Shown: one piece after another, positions 25,846 through 34,546 of the stretch
Layout of the letters: every line of letters starts with the position of its first letter
How positions within the stretch are numbered: the first letter of the stretch is position 1
DNA from: Gemmatimonadetes bacterium SCN 70-22
Lineage (GTDB): Bacteria; Gemmatimonadota; Gemmatimonadetes; Gemmatimonadales; Gemmatimonadaceae
Direction of reading: 5' to 3'
NCBI GenBank assembly: GCA_001724275.1
Contig: MEDZ01000023.1
Location: forward strand, 37,992 to 101,991
DNA length: 64,000 nucleotides
The notes under the pieces: model-generated
Database searches by the model: none
Told to the model about the DNA's origin: nothing
Seen by the model: only the letters and a program-made list of their open reading frames with translations
Position numbers and translations under genes: made by a program

Positions 25846-26955
25846 TTGCGGCTCCTGCTCGTCAACTGGCAGGACCGGGAGAATCCCCAGGCGGGTGGCG
25901 CCGAGATCCACCTGCACGAGATCTTTGGGCGCCTTGCCGGGCGCGGGCACCAGGTCACGCTCCTCTGCGGCGGGTGGCCCGGCTGTCCGCCACGCGCCAC
26001 GCTCGACGGGATCGAGGTGATCCGGGTGGGGACGCGCTACACCTTCCCTTTCCTGGCCCGCGGCGCGTACCGCCGCACGCTGCAGCCCCGCGGCTTCGAC
26101 GTGATCGTCGAGGACATCAACAAGGTCCCGCTCTACACCCCGCGCTGGGGGCACACGCCGGTCGTCGGGCTCGTCCCGCACCTGTTCGGCGGGACGGCGT
26201 TCCAGGAGCTCCCGGCCCCCGTCGCGGCCGTCGTCTGGCTGGCCGAGCGCCCCATCCCCCGCGTGTATCGCGACGTCCCGTTCGAGGTCATAAGCCAGAG
26301 CACGGCCGACGACCTCGTGGTGCGCGGCATCGCGCGCCACCGGGTCGAGGTGATCTACTGCGGAATCGACGCCAGCGCGTACACGCCGCGGCCCGGGACG
26401 CGCTCGCCCGATCCGCTCTTCGCCTACGTGGGGCGGCTCAAGCGGTATAAGCGAGTCGACCTCATCATTCAGGGATTCGCCCGACTCGGCCATCCCCGTG
26501 CGCGTCTCGAGATTGCGGGAGCGGGCGACCACCGGGAGGCACTGGAGCGGCTCGCCCGGTCGCTTGACCTTGGCGATCGGGTGCGGTTTCTTGGGCGCAT
26601 CGGCGAGGACGAGAAGGTGGCCCTGATGCGGCGGGCGTGGGCGCTCGCGTTCACCTCGCCGAAGGAAGGGTGGGGCATCACGAACCTCGAGGCGGCGGCG
26701 TGCGGCACGCCGGTGGTCGCCTCGAACTCTCCGGGGATTCGCGAATCGGTGCGGGACGGCGAGACGGGATTCCTGGTCCCCCACGGCGACGTGGAGGCCC
26801 TTGCCGCCGCCATGTCACGACTGGTGGCGGCGCCGGAGCTGGTCGAGAGGCTGGGCGCGGCTGGACGCCGTTTTGCGGAGCTCTTCACGTGGGAGCGCTC
26901 GGCGCGCGAGACCGAGGCGCACCTCATGCGCATACTGGAACAGACGGGAGGTTAG
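25846..26955 (+). CDS. Glycosyltransferase family 4-type protein
   Basis: A 369-residue retaining GT-B glycosyltransferase. It starts with TTG directly after the nusB stop, supported by the purine-rich GGGAGGA about five bases before it. The N-terminal half has NWQDRENPQAGGAEIHLHEI; the C-terminal Rossmann half has FAYVGRLKRYKRVDLIIQGF, GAGDHRE and the nucleotide-sugar EX7E-type stretch SPKEGWGITNLEAAACGTPVVA. Acceptor and donor are not predictable. Position before hpf-hprK-PTS suggests cotranscription only. Confidence 0.85.
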   Translation: MRLLLVNWQDRENPQAGGAEIHLHEIFGRLAGRGHQVTLLCGGWPGCPPRATLDGIEVIRVGTRYTFPFLARGAYRRTLQPRGFDVIVEDINKVPLYTPRWGHTPVVGLVPHLFGGTAFQELPAPVAAVVWLAERPIPRVYRDVPFEVISQSTADDLVVRGIARHRVEVIYCGIDASAYTPRPGTRSPDPLFAYVGRLKRYKRVDLIIQGFARLGHPRARLEIAGAGDHREALERLARSLDLGDRVRFLGRIGEDEKVALMRRAWALAFTSPKEGWGITNLEAAACGTPVVASNSPGIRESVRDGETGFLVPHGDVEALAAAMSRLVAAPELVERLGAAGRRFAELFTWERSARETEAHLMRILEQTGG

Positions 26956-26957
26956 TC

Positions 26958-27269
26958 GTGGACGTCGTGTTTCAAGCACACAACGCGGTCATCTCCGATC
27001 GCATGAAGGACCGAGCCACCCGCGCGGTGCGGAAGATCGCCCAGCGCCTCGATCGCGTGGTCGATGTGACCGTGCGCTTCCACCAGGACGGCCCGGTGCG
27101 CCGGGTGGAGCTTCGGCTGAACGCGCCGGGGCGTCGCGACCTGGTGTCGGCCGGGGAGGCACGCTACTACGGGCCGGCGCTGAACATCGCCATCGCCCAC
27201 CTCGAGTCCCAGGTGGGACGCGAGCGCCAGAGCCCCAAGGAGAGGGGGCGTCGGCTCGCCCGCGTGTGA
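26958..27269 (+). CDS. hpf: Ribosome hibernation promoting factor (short HPF/RaiA type)
   Basis: A 103-residue S30AE-domain protein that binds the 30S decoding region in stationary phase. GTG 26958 follows a GGAGG element by six bases. The family pattern FQAHNAVISDRMKDRATRAVRKIAQRL-VVDVTVRF is clear, as are the basic C-terminal residues. There is no long C-terminal dimerisation domain. The neighbourhood hpf-hprK is common where HPr kinase is present. Confidence 0.85.
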   Translation: MDVVFQAHNAVISDRMKDRATRAVRKIAQRLDRVVDVTVRFHQDGPVRRVELRLNAPGRRDLVSAGEARYYGPALNIAIAHLESQVGRERQSPKERGRRLARV

Positions 27270-28240
27270 ACCGGACCGTCACCGTCGGGCGCCTCTTCGA
27301 ACGCCTCAAGGACGCGCTGCAGCTGGAGCAGCTCGGCGGCTCCTTCGGGCACGAACGCGATGTTCCCAATCCGGACCTGTCGAGTCCGGGGCTGGCCATC
27401 GCGGGCTTCGTCGCGCGCTTCATGCACGAGCGGCCGCAGGTCTTCGGCGAGACCGAGATGACGTATCTCAACTCGCTCGCCGAGGGCGACCGCCGTCGAC
27501 AGCTGGAGCTCTTCTTTTCCTTCTCGATTCCCTGCGTCTTCGTGACCAAGGGGCTGGAACTGGCGGCGCCGATGCTCGACATCGCCATCGCGACCGGCGT
27601 TCCCGTCTTCCGTTCCTCGCTCAAGACCAACGAGTTCTATCGTCGCGCCAAGCCGCTGGTGGAGGACATGTTCGCCCCGACGGCGACCCTGCACGGGTCG
27701 CTGGCCGACGTGTACGGCGTGGGGGTCCTCTTCACGGGGGCGAGCGGGATCGGGAAGTCGGAATGCGTCCTCGACCTCGTGGAGCGCGGGCACCGCCTGG
27801 TGGCCGACGACGTGGTGGTGGCGCGGCGGCGCGGCAACGACATCCTCATCGGGAGCGGGCACCACCTGCAGCGGCATTTCATGGAGATCCGCGGCGTCGG
27901 GCTCATCGACGTCCCGTCGATCTTCGGGATCCGCTCCGTGCGCCAGCAGAAGCGCATCGAGGTGGTGGTGCAGCTGATGGAATGGACCGAGGATGCCGTG
28001 GTGGAGCGCACGGGGCTCGAGGGCGAGCTGACCAGCATCCTCGGGGTCGAGCTCCCGCTGATCACCGTGTACCTGAATCCGGGCAAGAACATCACCGTCA
28101 TCGCCGAGGTGATCGCCATGAACCACCTGTTGCGCTACGCGGGGGTCCACCCGGCGGAGACGTTCAACCAGCGCCTGATGGGCCACATGCAGCAGAAGGC
28201 GGCCGACGTGCGGCGCTACCTCATCCAGGACGATGAGTAG
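27266..28240 (+). CDS. hprK: HPr kinase/phosphorylase
   Basis: Phosphorylates and dephosphorylates HPr on Ser46. It is 324 residues from the GTG overlapping the hpf stop by four bases. The N-terminal domain ends near HGSLADVYGVG (catalytic His143). Walker A is GASGIGKS (158-165). The HprK signature HHLQRHFMEIRGVGLIDV and FGIRSVRQQKRIE are intact. The cognate HPr, with a serine at 46, is encoded at 30562. In Gram-negatives this pair usually regulates rather than mediates catabolite repression through CcpA. Confidence 0.95.
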   Translation: MNRTVTVGRLFERLKDALQLEQLGGSFGHERDVPNPDLSSPGLAIAGFVARFMHERPQVFGETEMTYLNSLAEGDRRRQLELFFSFSIPCVFVTKGLELAAPMLDIAIATGVPVFRSSLKTNEFYRRAKPLVEDMFAPTATLHGSLADVYGVGVLFTGASGIGKSECVLDLVERGHRLVADDVVVARRRGNDILIGSGHHLQRHFMEIRGVGLIDVPSIFGIRSVRQQKRIEVVVQLMEWTEDAVVERTGLEGELTSILGVELPLITVYLNPGKNITVIAEVIAMNHLLRYAGVHPAETFNQRLMGHMQQKAADVRRYLIQDDE

Positions 28241-28643
28241 CCGCCGGGCGATCGTGGCCGGGCACGGGGACTTCGCCGCCGGGATGGTCTCGGCGGTGGT
28301 GCAGATCACCGGCCGGGACGACGTGTTCGTGGCGATGACGGCGCGCGGGTTGAGCGCGCAGGACGTCGAGCGGGGGATGCGCACGGCGGCGACGGAGGGG
28401 GTGTCGGTGATCTTCACCGACCTGCCGGCCGGGAGCTGCACGATGGCTGCCCGCCGGCTGCAACGCGACCGGCCGCAGCTGCAAGTCGTGACCGGCGCCA
28501 ACCTGGCGGCGCTCCTCGACTTCGTCTTCAGCGAGGCCCCCGATGCCGCGGCCGCCGCAGCCGAGGCGGTGGAGAAGGGGCGCCAGTCGCTGATGGTGGC
28601 CGGTGGCGGGCCTGGCGGCCGGGGAGGCTCGCGTGGCGCTTGA
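28233..28643 (+). CDS. PTS mannose-class EIIA component
   Basis: A 136-residue phosphocarrier. IVAGHGDFAAGM places the phospho-accepting histidine at position 11, matching the EIIA-Man active site. FTDLPAGSCTMAARR and TGANLAALLDF follow as in the family. The tail is Gly-rich. It overlaps hprK by eight bases and the EIIB gene by 11, so expression is tightly coupled. It would receive phosphate from HPr-His15 and pass it to EIIB. Confidence 0.9.
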   Translation: MSSRRAIVAGHGDFAAGMVSAVVQITGRDDVFVAMTARGLSAQDVERGMRTAATEGVSVIFTDLPAGSCTMAARRLQRDRPQLQVVTGANLAALLDFVFSEAPDAAAAAAEAVEKGRQSLMVAGGGPGGRGGSRGA

Positions 28644-29124
28644 GCTCTATCGCATCGACGACCGCCTGATCCACGGGCAGGTGGTGGTCGGGTGGGGGCA
28701 ACCCCTCGACCTGCGCTTCATCGTGCTGGTCGACGAGGAGGTCGCGGCGAGCGACTGGGAGCAGGAGCTCTATCGCATGGGCGTCCCGCCGGAAATGGAC
28801 GTCTACTTCGAGTCGGTCGAGAGCGCGGGGACGCGGCTCGCCGCGTACCAGCGCGACCCGCGCCCGGGGCTCCTCCTGACCGGCGACATCGAGACAATGG
28901 CCCGCCTGGTCGAGTCGACGGGAACGATCCCGACCGTGAACCTCGGCGGGATCCACCACAAGGCCGGACGGGTGCAACGCCTGCGGTACATCTTCCTCTC
29001 GCCCGCGGAGGAGGCGGCGCTGCGCGCCCTGCAGGCGCGTGGCGTCGCCGTCTCGGCGCAGGACGTCCCCGCCGCGCGCCCGCTCCCCCTCGAGGAGGTG
29101 CTGGCCGGGGAGGGCAACCGATGA
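28633..29124 (+). CDS. PTS mannose/fructose/sorbose-class EIIB component
   Basis: A 163-residue cytoplasmic phosphotransferase subunit. YRIDDRLIHGQVVVGWG near the N-terminus carries the phosphorylated histidine (His14) and is diagnostic for the class. LVDEEVAASDWEQELYRMGVP and VNLGGIHHKAG follow. The GTG at 28633 was chosen because it begins just before the conserved motif and overlaps EIIA slightly. It phosphorylates sugar bound by EIIC/EIID. Confidence 0.92.
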   Translation: MALELYRIDDRLIHGQVVVGWGQPLDLRFIVLVDEEVAASDWEQELYRMGVPPEMDVYFESVESAGTRLAAYQRDPRPGLLLTGDIETMARLVESTGTIPTVNLGGIHHKAGRVQRLRYIFLSPAEEAALRALQARGVAVSAQDVPAARPLPLEEVLAGEGNR

Positions 29125-29807
29125 ACGTCGTCGAGATCGGGGTCGTGTCGCTCCTCGGGGCGGTGCTCGGGCTCGACGTGGTGAGCTTTCCGCAGGCCAT
29201 GCTGTCGCGCCCGCTCGTCGCCGCGACCCTCACCGGCGCGCTGATGGGCGAGCCCGAGCGCGGGTTGATGCTGGGGGCGTTCCTCGAGTGCTTCGCCCTG
29301 GAATCCCTCCCGGTCGGCGCGTCGCGCTACCCGGAGTGGGGGTCGTCGTCGGTGGTCGGGGGGACGCTCGCCTCGCTCCCGGGGGCCTCGGGGGCGGGGG
29401 CGTTGCTCCTGGCGGTCATCGTGACCCTCACCTGGGCGTGGGTCGGCGGCTGGTCCATGGTGCAGCTGCGGCGGCTCAACGCGGCGTGGGCACGGACGCG
29501 CCACGAGGCCGTCGCGCACGGCTCGCGCCGGACCATCGTCGGCCTCCAGTTGTACGGCATGACCGCCGACCTGGCGCGCGGCGCGGTGATGACGGCCATC
29601 GGGATCACCATCGGCGCCCCGCTGATGCGCCTCGCGATCCCGCTCTGGTCCGTCTCGGATGCGCGCACCCTCGCCGTCCTCATGGCGCTTGGGGGGATCG
29701 TCGCCATGAGCGCGATTCACAAGGTGTTCCACACCGTCCCCGGCGCCCGCTGGTTCCTCCTGGGTGGCCTGGCCATCGGCACGCTCCTGCTCGGGGAGGC
29801 GCGATGA
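29121..29807 (+). CDS. PTS mannose-class EIIC permease
   Basis: A 228-residue membrane protein. Several hydrophobic helices run from VVEIGVVSLLGAVLGLD to the C-terminal GGLAIGTLLLG. RPLVAATLTGALMGEPERGLMLGAFLECFAL is the family's conserved region with the substrate-facing glutamates. It overlaps EIIB and EIID by four bases each. Sugar specificity cannot be predicted. Confidence 0.9.
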   Translation: MNVVEIGVVSLLGAVLGLDVVSFPQAMLSRPLVAATLTGALMGEPERGLMLGAFLECFALESLPVGASRYPEWGSSSVVGGTLASLPGASGAGALLLAVIVTLTWAWVGGWSMVQLRRLNAAWARTRHEAVAHGSRRTIVGLQLYGMTADLARGAVMTAIGITIGAPLMRLAIPLWSVSDARTLAVLMALGGIVAMSAIHKVFHTVPGARWFLLGGLAIGTLLLGEAR

Positions 29808-30562
29808 CGGCGACCGTGACCCTCCCGGTGCGGACGCGGGTGGCGATGTTCTTCCGAATGCTCGCCATCCAGGGCGCGTGGAATTACGAGACGCTGGTCG
29901 GGAACGGGATCGGCTTCTGCATGGAGCCGGCGCTGCGGCAGCTCCCGGGGGGGCGCGAGGGTGAGGCGTACCGTGCCGCGCTGGCGCGGCAGGCGCAGTA
30001 CTTCAACGCGCACCCGTACATGGCGGCCGTGGCGGTGGGGGCGCTGGCCCGCGCCGAGCTGGAGGGGGTGGAACCGGCCCGCATCGAGCGCTTCCGCACG
30101 GCGATGTGCGGCCCGCTCGGGAGCGTCGGCGACCGGCTGGTGTGGGCGTCGTGGCTCCCGCTCTGCGCCCTCGTGGCGCTCCTCGCCTTCGCCCTCGGCG
30201 CCGGTGCCGCCGCCAGCGTCCTCACCTTCCTCATCGCGTACAACGCCGGACACGTCGCCCTTCGCATCTGGGGGATGAACGTGGGGTGGCGCGAGGGGCT
30301 CCGGGTCGCGAGCGCCCTGGCGAACCCGGTGTTGCGGCATGGTCCGGTGCACATCGCGCGGGCCGGCGCCCTGGTCGCGGGCGTCACCCTTCCGTTGCTC
30401 GTCGAGCGGCTCGTGGGCGGCGGCCGCGCGGCCCAGGGGGAGGTCCTGGCGGCGGTGCTGGTCGGTGGCTTCCTCGTCACGCGGCGCCAGGGACGGGTCG
30501 AAGCCTGGAAGTGGTCGTTAGGCGTGCTCGCTCTCTTCGCCCTCTACTCGGTGCTCCGGTAA
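29804..30562 (+). CDS. PTS mannose-class EIID component
   Basis: A 252-residue partner of EIIC. MLAIQGAWNYETLVGNGIGFCMEPAL and the FNAHPYMAAVAVGA stretch match EIID-Man. A central acidic/basic region with GPLGSVGDRLVWASW precedes three to four membrane segments. It is at the short end for the family but has all recognised blocks. The stop overlaps the HPr start by one base. CGTTAGGC is at 30516-30523. Confidence 0.9.
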   Translation: MTATVTLPVRTRVAMFFRMLAIQGAWNYETLVGNGIGFCMEPALRQLPGGREGEAYRAALARQAQYFNAHPYMAAVAVGALARAELEGVEPARIERFRTAMCGPLGSVGDRLVWASWLPLCALVALLAFALGAGAAASVLTFLIAYNAGHVALRIWGMNVGWREGLRVASALANPVLRHGPVHIARAGALVAGVTLPLLVERLVGGGRAAQGEVLAAVLVGGFLVTRRQGRVEAWKWSLGVLALFALYSVLR

Positions 30563-30828
30563 TGGTCGAACGTTCCGTCGAGGTCGTCAACAAGAACGGC
30601 ATCCACGCGCGCCCCGCCGCCGAGATCGTGAAGACGGCGGGGAAGTTCAGGAGCCACATCACCCTGGCCCGGGAAGAGCTCGAGGTGAATGGCAAGAGCA
30701 TCATGGGGGTGATGATGCTGGCCGCCGAGTGCGGCTCGCAGGTGCAACTGCGCGCCGAGGGCCCCGATGCGCAGGAGGCGGTCGAGGCGCTCGCCTCCCT
30801 CATCTCCAGCAAGTTCGGCGAGCGCTGA
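30562..30828 (+). CDS. ptsH: Phosphocarrier protein HPr
   Basis: An 88-residue protein with both regulatory sites at their canonical positions: His15 in NGIHARPAAE (phosphorylated by EI) and Ser46 in GKSIMGVMML (target of HprK). The order EIIABCD-HPr-EI in one transcript means the whole relay is made together. It ends six bases before ptsI. Confidence 0.96.
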   Translation: MVERSVEVVNKNGIHARPAAEIVKTAGKFRSHITLAREELEVNGKSIMGVMMLAAECGSQVQLRAEGPDAQEAVEALASLISSKFGER

Positions 30829-30834
30829 CGCCCC

Positions 30835-32598
30835 ATGGATCGCGCCATCGTCGGCATCTCCGCCTCCCCGGGCATCGTCCTCGGCCCCGTCCACCTGCTG
30901 CGGTGGGAGGTGCCGGACGTCCCGCACCGGATCATTCCCGACGAGGACGTCGAGCGCGAGATCGCCCGCTACCTCGACGCCATCGCCCGCGCCAAGGTGC
31001 GCCTCCAGTCGGTGCGCGAGCGCGCGGAGCGGCATGCCGGTCCCGAGGAAGCGGCGATCTTCGAGGTCCAGATCGCCATCCTGGGCGACGCGGAGCTGCA
31101 CGTGCGCGTCGAGTCGTACGTCCGGCAGAACCTCTGCGCCGAGAAGGCGTTCGACCTGGTCCTCCTCGAGTGGCGCCAGCAGTTCGCGAAGGCGCCCAGC
31201 CCCCTCATGCGCGAGCGCGTCAGCGACCTCACCGACGTGCACATCCGCGTCCTCTCGGTCCTCCTCGGGCTGCCCGATCACGACCCGGTGGACGTTCCCA
31301 AGGGGGCCAACGCGATCCTGGTGACGCACGACCTGACGCCGAGCCTCACGGTGCAGCTCGATCGCGAGGCCATCGCCGGGATCGCCACCGACTCGGGGAC
31401 GCGGACCTCCCACGTCGCGATCCTCGCCCGCTCGTTAGGCCTCCCGGCGGTGGTCGGGCTCCGCGAGGCCACCACGCGCCTCAAGGGCGACGAGTACGTG
31501 GTGCTCGATGGCTCCAGCGGCATCCTCGTGGTCAACCCGAGCGCCGCCGAGATCGACACCTTCCGCAACCGGGCGGTGGCCGAGGCGCTGACCGAGGCCG
31601 AGCTGATGAAGGCCGCCGACCAGGAGGCGATCACCACCGACGGCGTCCGCATCACCATCCGCGCCAACGTCGACCTCCCCGACGAGGCAGAGCAGGCGGC
31701 GCACTCCGGGGCCGACGGGGTCGGCTTGATGCGCACCGAGTTCCTCGTCGTCGGGCGCGCCACCATGCCCGACGAGGAGGAACAGTACCGCGCCTACCGT
31801 CGTGTCGTCGAGGCCTTCGGCGGGCGCCCGGTCGTCATTCGCACCTTCGACGTCGGCGGCGACAAGCTCCCCGTGGGCGGCTTCCCCACCGAGCCCAACC
31901 CCTTCCTCGGATGGCGGGCCATCCGCATGTGCCTCGACGAGCCCGAGATCTTCAAGGTGCAGCTGCGCGCCCTCCTGCGCGCCGCCCTCCACGGCGACGT
32001 GCGCATCATGCTCCCCCTCATCATCTCGGTCGACGAGGTGCGCGAGGCGCGCCGCCTCCTCGCCGAGTGTGCGCAGGAGCTGGAGGCCCGGGGGTGCCCG
32101 TTCCAGCGGGCCGTCCCCCTCGGCATCATGGTCGAGACGCCGGCCGCGGTCGTCGGAGCCGATGCCTATGTCGAGGACGTCGCGTTCTTCTCCATCGGCA
32201 CCAACGACCTGGTGCAGTACACCCTCGCCGTCGATCGCGGCAACGCCAACCTCGCCGGCCGCTTCACCCCGTTGCATCCGTCGGTCCTGCGCCTCATTCG
32301 GCGCACGGTGGACGTGGGGGAGCAGCACGGGCTCGACGTCTCGGTGTGCGGCGAGATGGCCTCGCAACCCCTGATGGCCTTCGCCCTCATCGGCCTCGGG
32401 CTCCGCTCCCTGAGCGTGAACCCGCGCAGCGTCCCCCTCGTCAAGCGCATCGTCCGCGGCCTGAGCACCTCCTTTGCCGCCGAAGCCGCGGGTGCCGCCA
32501 TGCAGGCGCGCACCGCCGTCGAGGCGGAGCGACAGCTCAAGTACCGTCTGCTCGCCGCCTTCGGCGACGCCCCGTTCCTGCGCGACGGCGTGCTGTAG
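30835..32598 (+). CDS. ptsI: PTS enzyme I
   Basis: Takes phosphate from PEP and passes it to HPr. It is 587 residues. The N-terminal HPr-binding and phospho-histidine domain has GTRTSHVAILARS (His193). The C-terminal PEP-binding barrel has GLMRTEFL, RTFDVGGDK, GIMVETPAA, FSIGTNDLVQYT and the proton-donor Cys in SVCGEMAS. Nothing suggests a nitrogen-PTS GAF domain, so this is sugar-type EI. CGTTAGGC is at 31433-31440. Confidence 0.96.
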   Translation: MDRAIVGISASPGIVLGPVHLLRWEVPDVPHRIIPDEDVEREIARYLDAIARAKVRLQSVRERAERHAGPEEAAIFEVQIAILGDAELHVRVESYVRQNLCAEKAFDLVLLEWRQQFAKAPSPLMRERVSDLTDVHIRVLSVLLGLPDHDPVDVPKGANAILVTHDLTPSLTVQLDREAIAGIATDSGTRTSHVAILARSLGLPAVVGLREATTRLKGDEYVVLDGSSGILVVNPSAAEIDTFRNRAVAEALTEAELMKAADQEAITTDGVRITIRANVDLPDEAEQAAHSGADGVGLMRTEFLVVGRATMPDEEEQYRAYRRVVEAFGGRPVVIRTFDVGGDKLPVGGFPTEPNPFLGWRAIRMCLDEPEIFKVQLRALLRAALHGDVRIMLPLIISVDEVREARRLLAECAQELEARGCPFQRAVPLGIMVETPAAVVGADAYVEDVAFFSIGTNDLVQYTLAVDRGNANLAGRFTPLHPSVLRLIRRTVDVGEQHGLDVSVCGEMASQPLMAFALIGLGLRSLSVNPRSVPLVKRIVRGLSTSFAAEAAGAAMQARTAVEAERQLKYRLLAAFGDAPFLRDGVL

Positions 32599-32617
32599 GA
32601 CCGCGCGCGGCCGTCCG

Positions 32618-32647
32618 TTGCCGCGCTCCCGCGCCCTCGGTTATCGT
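32618..32647 (+). promoter_or_regulatory. Weak candidate promoter before metK
   Basis: TTGCCG (32618-32623), an 18-base spacer and TATCGT (32642-32647), 20 bases after the ptsI stop. No SAM riboswitch fits in the 114-base gap to the metK start. Confidence 0.35.
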
Positions 32648-32712
32648 TGAGCATCCTGGTCGCCGGCCGTCGCCCGACAGCCCATCCCCACGTCCCTCCT
32701 CGCGAGTTCCCC

Positions 32713-33888
32713 GTGGCCGAACGTCACCTCTTCACGTCCGAATCCGTCACCGAAGGGCATCCCGACAAGGTGGCGGACGCCATCTCCGACGCGGTGCTCG
32801 ACGAGCTCCTGCGGAGTGACCCGCATTCCCGGGTCGCCTGTGAGACGATGGTGACGACGGGGCTGGCGACCATCTTCGGCGAGGTCACGACGACGGCGTG
32901 GGTCGACCTGCGCGACATCGTCCGCCAGACCATCAAGCGCATCGGCTACACCGAGGCGGGGATCGGATTCGACGCCGACTCGTGCGGCGTCCTCAACGCC
33001 ATCGGCCGGCAGTCGCGCGACATCGCGCAGGGCGTCGACACGGGCGGCGCCGGCGACCAGGGAATGATGTTCGGCTACGCGTGCGACGAGACCGAGGAGC
33101 TCATGCCGCTCCCCATTACGCTCGCGCACCGCCTGACCAAGGCGCTCTCCGAGCGTCGCAAGGACGGCACCCTCCCGTGGCTCCGCCCCGACGGCAAGTC
33201 GCAGGTGACGGTCCTGTACGAGGACGGGCAGCCCATCGAGGTCGAGACCGTCGTCATCTCCACCCAGCACGCCGACGCGGTCTCCAACCGGAAGATCCAC
33301 GACGGCGTGACGAAGGAGATCATCGAGGCCGCCATCCCGGTCGAGCTGCGTGCGCGGCGCATGCGGAAGTTCATCAACCCCACGGGACGCTTCGTCATCG
33401 GCGGCCCGCAGGGCGACGCCGGGCTCACGGGTCGCAAGATCATCGTCGATACGTACGGCGGGATGGGGCGCCATGGCGGCGGCGCCTTCAGCGGCAAGGA
33501 CCCGTCCAAGGTCGATCGCTCCGCCGCCTACGCGGCGCGCTGGGTCGCCAAGAACATCGTCGCCGCGCGGCTGGCCCGGCGTGTCGAAGTGCAGTTCGCG
33601 TACGCCATCGGCGTCGCCGAGCCGGTCTCGATCATGGTGGACACCTTCGGGACCGGGGTCGTGACCGACGCCCGCATCACCGAGGCGGTCCGCAAGGTCT
33701 TCCGGCTCACCCCGCGCGACATCATCCGCGCGCTCGACCTGCGCAAGCCGATCTACACGCCCACCTCGGCGTACGGGCACTTCGGGCGCAAGCCGGAGAA
33801 GCTCGGGCGCGGCAAGCACGCCGCCACGCTGTTCAGCTGGGAGCGCCTGGACAAGGTTGCGGAGCTGAAGCGCGCGGTGCGAGAGTAG
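32713..33888 (+). CDS. metK: S-adenosylmethionine synthetase
   Basis: Makes SAM from ATP and methionine. It is 391 residues. Motifs: [28 protein letters not shown] and the phosphate loop [19 protein letters not shown]. The GTG at 32713 is preferred over a TTG at 32647 because the 22 residues between are spacer-like and the conserved protein begins at [13 protein letters not shown] feeds the two radical SAM enzymes in this window, among many others. Confidence 0.95.
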   Translation: MAERHLFTSESVTEGHPDKVADAISDAVLDELLRSDPHSRVACETMVTTGLATIFGEVTTTAWVDLRDIVRQTIKRIGYTEAGIGFDADSCGVLNAIGRQSRDIAQGVDTGGAGDQGMMFGYACDETEELMPLPITLAHRLTKALSERRKDGTLPWLRPDGKSQVTVLYEDGQPIEVETVVISTQHADAVSNRKIHDGVTKEIIEAAIPVELRARRMRKFINPTGRFVIGGPQGDAGLTGRKIIVDTYGGMGRHGGGAFSGKDPSKVDRSAAYAARWVAKNIVAARLARRVEVQFAYAIGVAEPVSIMVDTFGTGVVTDARITEAVRKVFRLTPRDIIRALDLRKPIYTPTSAYGHFGRKPEKLGRGKHAATLFSWERLDKVAELKRAVRE

Positions 33889-33912
33889 GGAAGCGGCATC
33901 CCCGGAGGCAGC

Positions 33913-34458
33913 ATGAGCACGATGGTGGAGGTGGCGGTCGCCCGCCTTGGCCTGGACGGGAGCACCAACACGTACGTGGTCATCCTGCGCGAGGTGGGCG
34001 GTGAACGGGTCCTCCCGATCTGGATCGGACAGGCCGAGGCCGAGTCGATCCTGCTGGAGATGAACCACGTCAAGAAGGAGCGCCCCCTCACGCACGACCT
34101 GTGCAAGTCGCTCATCCTCGGACTCGGCGGGACGCTCCGACAGGTGCACATCACGCGCGTGCAGAAGGCGACGTACTACGCGGAACTCCTCATCGACCGC
34201 GAGGCCGAGGAATACCGCATCGACGCGCGGCCGTCCGACAGCATCGCCATCGCCCTGCGCGTCCCCGCGCCCATCTTCGCCGACGAATCGCTCCTCGCCG
34301 TTCCGGGCGAGGAGGCGCCCAATGCCGAGGAGGAAGAAGGCGAGGAGGCGTTTCCCCCGGCGCCACCCGTGCAGAGCACCGAGGAGATGACCGCGGAGCA
34401 GCTCAAGCAGTACCTCTCGAGCCTCCGCCCCGAGGACTTCGGGAAGTTCCATCTCTAG
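33913..34458 (+). CDS. Bifunctional nuclease-family (DUF151) protein
   Basis: A 181-residue protein; GGAGG lies four bases before the ATG. The BFN/DUF151 domain covers about 1-130, with LPIWIGQAEAESI, RPLTHDLCKSLILGLGG and the signature RIDARPSDSIAIALR. The C-terminal acidic stretch and STEEMTAEQLKQYLSSLRPEDFGKF tail follow. Plant members show RNase/DNase activity, while bacterial roles are mostly unknown. It is probably cotranscribed with metK. Confidence 0.88.
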   Translation: MSTMVEVAVARLGLDGSTNTYVVILREVGGERVLPIWIGQAEAESILLEMNHVKKERPLTHDLCKSLILGLGGTLRQVHITRVQKATYYAELLIDREAEEYRIDARPSDSIAIALRVPAPIFADESLLAVPGEEAPNAEEEEGEEAFPPAPPVQSTEEMTAEQLKQYLSSLRPEDFGKFHL

Positions 34459-34546
34459 GTGCCTTCCCCCCTCCTGTCGCCCCGTCCCTGACATCCGGTT
34501 GCCTGTGATCGCCCGCGGCTTGCCTTGCGTCGCCCCCACGCCCGTC

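Noticed and set aside
32599..32712. SAM riboswitch before metK
   Set aside because: The 114-base gap holds no recognisable SAM aptamer core and is too short for most classes.
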